Shown: in pieces, positions 56,456 through 64,000 of the stretch | How the letters are laid out: each line of letters opens with the position of its first letter | Position numbering within the stretch: the stretch's first letter is position 1 | NCBI RefSeq assembly: GCF_025698545.1 | Contig: NC_068567.1 | Coordinates: 58,657,371 to 58,721,370, forward strand | DNA length: 64,000 nt | Origin: Gossypium raimondii | Lineage: Eukaryota; Streptophyta; Magnoliopsida; Malvales; Malvaceae | Direction of reading: 5' to 3' | Notes under the pieces: generated by a model | What the model was told of the DNA's origin: nothing | What the model saw: the letters and a program-made list of their open reading frames with translations, nothing else | Databases searched by the model: none | Made by a program: the position numbers and the translations under genes

Positions 56456-57400
56456 TTGATAGGTGTCGAATCCACCAAAAATGAAATCCTACCCCTAAAC
56501 AGGATATAAATTAGAAGTTTAAGGAGTAAGGTCGATCCCACAAGGACTAATTTATATGAACTTGTAGTTTGTTATAACCAGGACGTATCGTAAGCAGTTT
56601 TGTGCCCATGATTTATGCTAACCTATACGAAATAGAAAGAAGGATTAAATATGAATGTAACTAAATGTCAAAAATTAAATAATAATAATGCAATAGAAAT
56701 AATCAAATCAGAATTAAAATTGAATAACCTAATAAGATGGATTTTGACTCTGGCTTTGGATTGATCCCAAACAATGGATTTTTTCCTCCAATTGATAAGT
56801 CGGGTATAGTGACCAAGGAACAACCTCAAATACCAACCCTTTCGTATGTAAATTAACTGCGGGAACAACTCTAAGTTAACCCGTACCAGGTAAATAACAC
56901 TGAAAGCAACTTCCATGATTTCATTCCTTGACAACCTCGCGAACTAGAGGGACTCAGCTCAAATTGACAGCCTCAATTGCATGGGTCCACACGCCTACTA
57001 CCTTTTCCATCTTTGATTTTCCAAGTTCTTTTGAAGCAAAATCCAAGGTTTGTTTGAGCCACAGAGCATCTTGAAAGAGAAGTTGCTAAGTTGAAATTCT
57101 CTCCAAAATGGCTCGAGGGAAAACATGAATCAATAGCCCCAACTGATCTAACTGAAGGAGAAGAAAAAGTTGAATCTGACCTTGAAACTGTAGCAATTGC
57201 TCCTATAGTGACTATTTCAGCAGGTCTTGTGAGCAACCTAGCAGGATTCAATCAAAGGATGGTTAGCATTTTACTGCTTCTATTGACTCTCAAAATTGAT
57301 TCATCTCCAAACTTCGAACTGAAATCCAAGTCATTCAACAGATTCGAGATCAAGAAATTGCTTTCCGCAATGATTTATTAACTCATTCCGAACAATAATG
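56456..57400. other. Unidentified sequence with a gene-like fragment at about 57045-57380
   Basis: The stretch from 56462 (AAATCCTACCCCTAAACAGG, GTCGATCCCACAAGGACT) resembles a dispersed plant repeat also glimpsed at 11625-11900. At about 57061-57260 a plus-strand frame reads EHLEREVAKLKFSPKWLEGK, then acidic EGEEKVESDLE and a small hydrophobic part. A shifted frame at about 57270-57395 reads FRNDLLTHSEQ before a stop. Composition suggests a once-coding fragment, broken by at least one frameshift. I do not recognise the family. Confidence 0.3.
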
Positions 57401-58493
57401 TTTGACATATTTTTAAAAAAAAGGGAAGTAAAGAGGAAGGAGATGATGGCTAAGATGGTGGCAAGTTGATTGCTCCTACTAATGGGAGTTTATTTTACTT
57501 TTGGTTATTACAAGCTTCATTTCATTTTGGGTATTTCTTTTGAAATATTTGTAATGATGAACTTTTCTAATGGATGGATGGATTTTATTTTGGCGTACAA
57601 ACTCTTATCTTCATCTTACTTAGATATAATTTTAGTATTTAGATTGTTGATACAAATACTTAAAAGGCATTAATGGTTGATTTACTTGATTATGTTTTAA
57701 GTTAAGTGTGACGGATAAGGGGATTGTACTAAGGGGAAGCATTTTTTGTTACTGTTGATAAGCTTCCTAATTTGAATTGGTTTTGTTCAAAAAATTGTAG
57801 AAGCAAGTTTCAAAAGTGGCCAGCAAAGTGCCAACGGTAGTGGCCACTATAGATAGCATTGCAATAGACTCTATTACTAGCCATGTTTAGAGTTAGCTTG
57901 AAAACGATGATGATATTATGAAAATATGAAAGTCCATATTATATTAGTTTTTATTATTTATTGCATTTTGCTAGTTTAGCTGGTGACACGTTCAATAAAT
58001 ATAATTTTAAAGGTATTTTTGTTTTTTTAACTGCAAACTGTTTGGGCAATAAATTTATTTCAAAAGTTGCTTTCAAATGCTTTAAAAGTTACGGTGTAGT
58101 TTACACTATTCTCAGGTTACATGGCCTGAATTTGTCTTTAAAAGAAAGGAAAGAACAAAATACAAAATGAATAAAGAAAAATCTTTCTGTTCTGTATAAT
58201 CTATCTACTCCCATTTACCCGTAGGGTGGCGTTCTTCCGTTCAATTTCAATGGCATTGATAGAGGGCAGCTTCCACAAGATGAGTTTAATCATCGCCAAC
58301 TAATCGTGAATAACCAATATTAATAAATAATCTCCATTCTTCTCAACCGCCATAACTGCTCCATCAACCTGCTATGTCGGGTGAAATGGGAACGTACACC
58401 TGAGCTACACAAAGGGATATATCTCCTTAGTAAGTTTCTACCATGGGAGATTGCCACTTTACCCCCAAATATAAGGCCATCATTACGTTTTCT
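57401..58493. other. HMGR copy C 3' flank and AT-rich spacer
   Basis: No gene recognised at 57401-58090; the frames there are low-complexity. From about 58100 (ACTATTCTCAGGTTACATGG) to 58493 the sequence aligns in patches with the 3' flanks of HMGR copies A and B and probably includes the 3' untranslated region. Confidence 0.45.
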
Positions 58494-60539
58494 CTATGAA
58501 GAAGCCTTGGACACATCCTTACTTGACCTATTGTACTTCATATGGCTCTTGACTAGTTGCCCTGCTGCAAGTGCTGACATGAGTGACAGCTCCCCGGCAA
58601 GGACAGCACCTGCTACAATGGTTGCCAGCATTCTAGAGTTTGCTCCTGGTGTCTCTTTGCTTGCACCCTTCACTCCAAGTAAGTTCAAACAGGCTGACTG
58701 AGATGCAAGCTGTGTTCCACCACCAACGGTACCAACCTAAAAGATACAGCAACAGATATAATTAGGGGGATTCATAAATACCCAGATTCTGTTTTGGTAA
58801 TGAAAATCCTTGTGATGGATAATCAGACAGCAACATAATCAATTACCTCGATGGAAGGCATTGTGACAGAGATGTGGAGGTCCTTGCCCTCGTTAACAGC
58901 TTCCATCATAGTGATGCAATGAGAGCTCTCAACATTTTGAGCCGGATCTTGGCCCGTAGCTATGTAGATTGCAGTGACGATGTTACTGGCGTGAGCATTG
59001 AATCCACCCAGAGCTCCAGCCATAGCTGATCCAGTAAGGTTCTTGAGCATGTTAAGCTCAACGAGAGATTCCACACTTGTCTTCAAGACCTTCCTAACCA
59101 CATCACCCTTAATGATGGCTTCGCAAACAACAGATTTGCCTCGTCCTTCAATCCAATTTACAGCCGCTGGTTTTTTGTCGGAACAAAAGTTTCCTATATG
59201 GACAAATTCATAAATTTCAGTAATCCTATATAGAACAGTAAAAACATAGAACACAATTACAAGTCTATGGAAAAGTGAAACTCACCAGAGATGCCAATGA
59301 CATCCATGTCAGGGAAATCAGTTTGAAGGAAATCCAAAACATTTTGGACTCCCTTGGAAACCATGTTCATCCCCATAGCATCACCTGTACTGCAAGTGAA
59401 TCTAATATACAGATTCTTTCCAGCAATTGCACATTTGATACCTTGGAGCCTGCCAAACCTACTTGATCTGCAACCACCAAAAAGTCAAAATTTTCAATAT
59501 TAGCTTGAATTTTAAATCCTTCAATATGGAGTTCTAGAAATATCAACACAAACCTGTTGAAAACAACAGACAAGGTCTCGAAATTATCAGGGTCCTCCAA
59601 ATACAACTTCAAATCAGCTGCCCTTTTCGCAGTACCGAACCTTACACATGGAGCTCTTGTCATACCATCTTTCAATAGAACACTTGTAGCTCCACCAGAC
59701 AAATGAATAGCCTTACAGCCCCTATTAGTGCTAGCCACCAAGCACCCTTCCGTGGTTGCCATAGGAACCGAGTACTCTCTTCCATTAACCAACAAAGGCC
59801 CGGAAATTCCAACGGGAATTTGCACGTAGCCAACCGGCATCTCACAACACTGCCCTAAAATCGACTCGTAATCAAACCCATCCAAGGGCAATCCAGATAA
59901 CGACTTCCCTGTTAATCTTTGCAACGCTTCCCGCCTGATTGCGGCCGCCCTCTTGCAATCACCCAATTTCGATTCCAAGGAATACGAAGGGGTTGTACCA
60001 GCCACTACAGATTTAATTATTTCTTCATCTTCCTCCGTTAGTACCGTCACAGGCTTTTCATCGAACACCTTCTGAACGGTCACGATTGGTGCCGCAGGAG
60101 GCAGAGGTGGAAGCGAACAATCGAGAGCTTGCCCGCAAGGGACCTTACGGGCATCTTCCTTTGCAAGCAGAACTTCATCATCCTCTTCCTCGTCCTCGGC
60201 AATCCAAACGTCAGGCGATGGTTGGAAAACCAAAGATTGAACGAAGTCAATCCCAAAGAAACCCAAAAGGTAAATAAAGGACGCTAAAAATGAGAGAATG
60301 GCGATGATCTCGGAAAAGGTGACGACATGGAGAGGTGTGGAGGTACGGATCTTCTCACGCCAACGGGAAAGAAGAAAATAAACCACCGAGAAGAAGAGGG
60401 TGAAGAACAGGGCATTCGTTAGGTGCAAGGGAAGCGGCAATGCGTCGGAGGCTTTACCGTGATCTTCCTCTAAAGGAATCTTCTTCGATGGCTTGAGAGA
60501 TTGAACAGGTTTAGTCGAATACAGCCGAGGAGCCTCCAT
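58494..60539 (-). CDS. HMG-CoA reductase, copy C (585 aa, four exons)
   Basis: Same enzyme and architecture as copy A: cytosolic mevalonate synthesis by an ER-anchored class I HMGR. Exons in coding order: 59554-60539, 59286-59467, 58847-59193, 58494-58736. Introns of 86, 92 and 110 bp have consensus ends, and the exon lengths (986, 182, 347, 243) are identical to copy A, so the open frame is 585 codons. The catalytic residues E264, K396, D472 and H570 and the NRSSKD phosphosite context are all present. Membrane spans at about 39-58 and 78-98. Differences from A cluster in the N-terminal third (H27 G28, L44, S83, Q106 P107). The first exon up to about residue 180 is almost identical to copy B. 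Both copies look functional; which is induced in defence (as described for some cotton HMGRs) cannot be read from sequence. Confidence 0.95.
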
Positions 60540-60681
60540 ATTAGGTGTCGACGGCGGCAGAAGCCCGGCAGTGGAGAAGAAGAATAGAAGAGGAATGGAA
60601 GTGAGAGAGGATTTCAGTTAGTTTTACGATTATGGGGGAAGGTGGAGTTTGAGATGCTGGAGTTTAGGGAGGGAAGGGGAG

Positions 60682-60689
60682 TATTTATA
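60682..60689 (-). promoter_or_regulatory. TATA box of HMGR copy C
   Basis: TATAAATA on the minus strand in the same context as copies A and B, about 143 bp upstream of the ATG. It is followed by a similar CT-rich leader. Confidence 0.7.
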
Positions 60690-61242
60690 GGATAGAGAGT
60701 AAAGTGTAGAGAGAGCGTGAGGAAAAAGGCGCGTGAATTGAAGTGTTTGGCACTTGTTAGTGCGGAGCTTTACCAAGTGAAGAGTCAATGGAAGAATTTC
60801 AAGGGATGTGTTTGGAAGCGTGCGTGCGTGCGTGCAGTGCATGTGCATGGTGGGGCATTGCATAATCCTTTCATTTGTTCTTTTCTCCTGCCACATTTGG
60901 AGAAAATGCTGATTTTAAAAAAATATTCAGGAAAATATTTTTTTTCCAATATTTAAAAAAATAAGTTGATTTTGAAAAAAATAATAAAGCATATTTTGCA
61001 GAAATTGTTTTTTTGCTGAAAAAGCTCGTAGGATTAGTTTCTACTTTTTTAATACATTAGCTCATTTGGTTAGATGATTAAATGTTAATTATTTTGTCTT
61101 TTAAGTCTCGAGTTTGATTCTTCTCTTACTCACATTTGTATTCTTATTTCAAGTCGTTTCAAGCTTTGCTTTTATTTTTAATTATGGTTTTTAACACATT
61201 AACTCCTTTTGTTAGATTGTTAAATAATAGTGATTTTTTTTG

Positions 61243-62290
61243 TGAAAGAAAGGAAACAATACAAGCTAAATCCTCAAAGGACGGTCCACAAACAATCTTA
61301 AGCCTAGACTTCTAATGCAAACAATCTTGGCTAGGCTATCCGCAATTAGATTATTTCCCTTGGGAACATGCTGAATTTTCCACTGCTCTAGCTTTTTAAG
61401 CGTCTGATGAATTCTCCTAATAATGGTAGAATTGGAGATACCCGTATCATCTTCCATGATATCTTTAATAGCTTCAATACTATCAGTTTGAATAAGGACA
61501 TTTTGGAAACACCTATCTGCCATAAGATTCAGCCCATCCAAAAACCCCCAGAGCTCTGCCTCCAACACTGAACAATTACCCAAATATCTCGCGAACCCTA
61601 TAATTCACTCTCCCTTGTAATCTCTCACGCAACCTTCCGCAGCTGCAAAGCCCTCGTTAATCCTAACTGAACCATCAGTGTTCAAATAAACCCAACTGTA
61701 GGAGATATGGCAATTAGGTAGAGTTCTTTGGGCTTCAAACTTTGAGATCGAGGAAACAGAGGAATACTATTTAACCCAACTAAACTAGATTTTAATAATT
61801 TCCTCAACACTCCACGAAATTCTTTGGAAAACAAATATGTTGCGACTCTTCCAAATACGCCACGTAATAATTCCAAAAAGGTAGGACCAATCGATTTCCC
61901 CTGTCGAAGAAGTCAACTGGTTCTGCAAATTAGTCGCCGTCCAATCAAATAAAGAGCCTGAGTAAAAACTAGAAAAAGCTTGTTGAGGAATGATTTTATC
62001 CCAAACTCCTTTGGCTGCAGGATAATCTCGGAGTATATGCATCACATCCTCCAAAACATGACTACAAATACTGCAAGTGTTGTTACTCCCACAACCTCGT
62101 CTTACTCTTTCAACATTTGTAAGCAGCTTTTGCTTTAAGACAAGCCAAATAAAGAAGCGGATCCGATAAGGGCCTTTAAATTTCCAAGGTATCCTCCAAA
62201 ACGCTTCCTTGGGATTCAAAGTGTCTTCACAATGGGATTCAAAGTGTCTTCACAAACCTTCCTATATGCACTCTTGAGAGAGAGAAGGTG
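61243..62290 (-). pseudogene. LINE 3' fragment: zf-RVT and RNase H domains
   Basis: On the minus strand 62219-61785 encodes the zinc-binding RT-associated domain (FFIWLVLKQKLLTN, then CSICSHVLEDVMHILRDYP and WRIWKSRNIFVF). The RNase H domain follows to 61266 (LEAELWGFLDGLNL, LIQTDSIEAI, HVPKGNNLIADSLAK). The frames are offset, so it is not functional. Downstream on the minus strand the end TTGTATTGTTTCCTTTC and an A-run at about 61235-61243 mark the 3' terminus, so the fragment is 5'-truncated. A 23-bp tandem duplication (GGGATTCAAAGTGTCTTCAC units at 62211-62256) lies at the 5' side. Confidence 0.78.
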
Positions 62291-62710
62291 TCAGTCGAGG
62301 TGGCTCCCCAAATAAGTCCTAGCTTCGATTTCTCTTTTAAGCATATTTGTATTTTTTTTTCACATTGTTTCAAATTTTTCTTAATTCATCTTTTTAATTA
62401 ATAATTCTTTTATTTATAAAATTAAATAATTATTTTAAATTATCTAATAAAAAATATATTCTGATAAAAATGATATTTTTCATTATGTTAAATATAATTT
62501 ATTTTTAAAACATCAACTTTTGTTATATTTTTCTTTATGTAAAATATATAGGTTCTCCATGTGGATATGGTGATTTCTAATATTATAAAATCAAATAATT
62601 ATTTCAAATATCATTATTATTTTTATACGTAAAATATTTTAAATATCATTATTTTTCATGTACATTGTAGGTATGATATTTCAAATATTTTTATACATGA
62701 AATATTTCAA

Positions 62711-62845
62711 TTAATTATTTGAAATTACATTATGTTTATATGTGAAATATTTCAATTAATCATTTCAAATTACATTATGTTTATATGTGAAATATTTCAA
62801 TTAATTATTTCAAATTACATTATGTTTATATGTTAAATATTTCAA
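62711..62845. repeat. 45-bp tandem repeat, three copies
   Basis: Units start at 62711, 62756 and 62801 (TTAATTATTTCAAATTACAT, then TATGTTTATATGTGAAATAT, then TTCAA) and are nearly identical. Weaker related words extend left to about 62600. Position: centre of the foldback element. Confidence 0.9.
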
Positions 62846-63240
62846 AAGACGTACAAAAATATATAATACTAAAATTTAATACGTTCATGATATGGATTGA
62901 AAAATAAAATTACACATAATATTTATATTTATTAAAGATAATGATATTTGAAAATGATTATTTTATTTTAAATAAAATAATTATTAATTAAAAAGATAAA
63001 AAACTTGAAAACAATATATTTATTAATTAAAAATTTAAAAGAAAACTTGAAACAACATGAAATAAAAAAAGTACAAATTTGCTTAGAATAGGAATCAAAC
63101 CTAGGACTCAATGATAAAATCACTATTATTTAACCATATAACCAAAGAAATTAATGTGAGTAGGAGAAGAATCTAACCGAGACTCAAGGACAAAACCATT
63201 AATATTTAACTATCGACTAAAGGAATTGATATATTAAAAG

Positions 63241-64000
63241 AGTTAGAAAACACGCACTATAAAATGCATTATTTTATTTGTCTCTCCAAATTTAAAACCT
63301 TCTATCAGTCAGCTGCTATTTTGATGTTTTCTGTCACTTATTTAGCATTATTCTGCCTTTTACTTATTCCTAATTTTGGGTTGTTTTCATTAATTAATTA
63401 ATTAATTAGAGATCATATTATGAATGTATTTAATATTTATGGAAGTAATGTTAAAAAGAAATCTGGAGGTTTTTCTTTTGCTCATGATTAATTGGATAAG
63501 TTTACATTTTACAAAAAAAATATTAAGACAAAGTCAGAGTGAAAAATAATTAAGCAAGAAAAATTCAGAAAAATAAATTGATTCTTCAATTAAAAAATGT
63601 AAAGCTTTATTTGTTTTATTATTGAAAAAAAGGTCATTCCCAATTACTATCATTAATAGTCAAATTATTATTATTTTTTTGCATGTTTATTTCATGTTAT
63701 ATTTTAACAAAATAAAAGAAATATATACTTTTTTTATAAAGATTTATTAAATTACAGTCCAAATTTGACATTTATAATATTAAATAAAATCTAATCCACA
63801 TTTGACTCCTTAATTATCACGTTTCTTCCTTCCTTAATTTTCAGTCAGTGAATCACATTAAATTCAAAATAGGATGCATAATTATTTATTATATATACAA
63901 GTGATTGCATATAATATTAGTTCATGCAGTCACCAGTAGTTGAATATTAACATTTACAACTATTTCCCGAGAAAATGTATGTGTTTTGTATTATATATAT
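63241..64000. other. HMGR copy C distal upstream flank
   Basis: No gene. Blocks align with upstream flanks of copies A and B: GCTATTTTGATGTTTTCTGTC and CCTAATTTTGGGTTGTTTTC (compare about 43400-43480 and 53000-53040), TCATGATTAATTGGATAAG (compare about 44140) and AAATTCAAAATAGGATGC (compare 45370 and 53582). So the duplication unit extends at least 3.4 kb upstream of copy C, allowing for the nested elements. Confidence 0.55.

Larger units (their letters stand above)
61040..63240. mobile_element. Large foldback element with a nested LINE
   Basis: The left arm (from TTAATACATTAGCTCATTTG, TTTAAGTCTCGAGTTTGATTC, TTCTCTTACTCACATTTGTA to about 61242, resuming after the LINE at about 62330) is matched by the inverted right arm (63240 down to about 62880): AGTAGGAGAAGAATC, CCGAGACTCAAGGAC, TTAATATTTAAC, GATATATTAAAAG. 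Each arm carries a tRNA-like A/B-box pair. The LINE at about 61243-62290 sits inside the left arm, and a 45-bp tandem repeat lies in the centre. Ends and target duplication not resolved. Confidence 0.5.

Overview
The window looks like an AT-rich plant nuclear chromosome segment, most likely cotton (Gossypium) or a close Malvales relative. The reasons are intron-containing plant HMG-CoA reductase genes, a plant-only AHL gene, plant LINE, Ty1-copia and Ty3-gypsy remains, and a long terminal repeat (LTR) rich in the cacacgggcgtgtg-type words I associate with cotton gypsy elements. The species call is inference. No bacterial, organellar or CRISPR content was seen.

Layout. 0-5.4 kb: an intergenic stretch, a 389-bp Mutator-like MITE with perfect 9-bp target duplications, and one intact minus-strand AT-hook (AHL) gene at 3822-4667 with its TATA box and a probable 5' UTR intron. 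5.4-30.7 kb: no intact gene. This is a nested repeat landscape holding two solo LTRs (15966-18477 and 21116-23802, the second with perfect CATAT duplications), several long inverted-repeat elements, two PIF/Harbinger-like MITEs, a tRNA-derived SINE family, and a minus-strand LINE relic at 23.9-24.8 kb. 30.7-40 kb: a 5'-truncated LINE relic with a poly(A) end (30732-33873), then a full-length but dead Ty1-copia element (35286-39966). 40.4-64 kb: a tandem array of three minus-strand HMG-CoA reductase genes, about 8.1 and 5.8 kb apart, each with the same four-exon structure. Their upstream flanks are still alignable but have since received different MITE, hAT, LINE and copia insertions.

The three HMGR genes carry the main biology. 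Copies A (40466-42524) and C (58494-60539) each predict an intact 585-residue enzyme of the mevalonate pathway, with two membrane segments and all catalytic residues. Copy B (50643-52683) carries two 1-bp losses in exon 1 and would stop after 250 residues. Copy B is also a mosaic: a tract of at least 436 bp matches copy A, while the remaining 5' half of its exon 1 matches copy C. The frame-breaking losses lie inside the A-like tract. This points to gene conversion or unequal exchange within the array.

Nothing here amounts to a clearly new biological system. The observations most worth following are the HMGR conversion tract, a ~690-bp near-perfect palindrome upstream of copy B, an upstream non-coding block shared by copies A and B, a ~1-kb array of short hairpin-forming units, paired tRNA-like modules inside a gypsy LTR family, and a SINE family whose recognised copies all face the same way.
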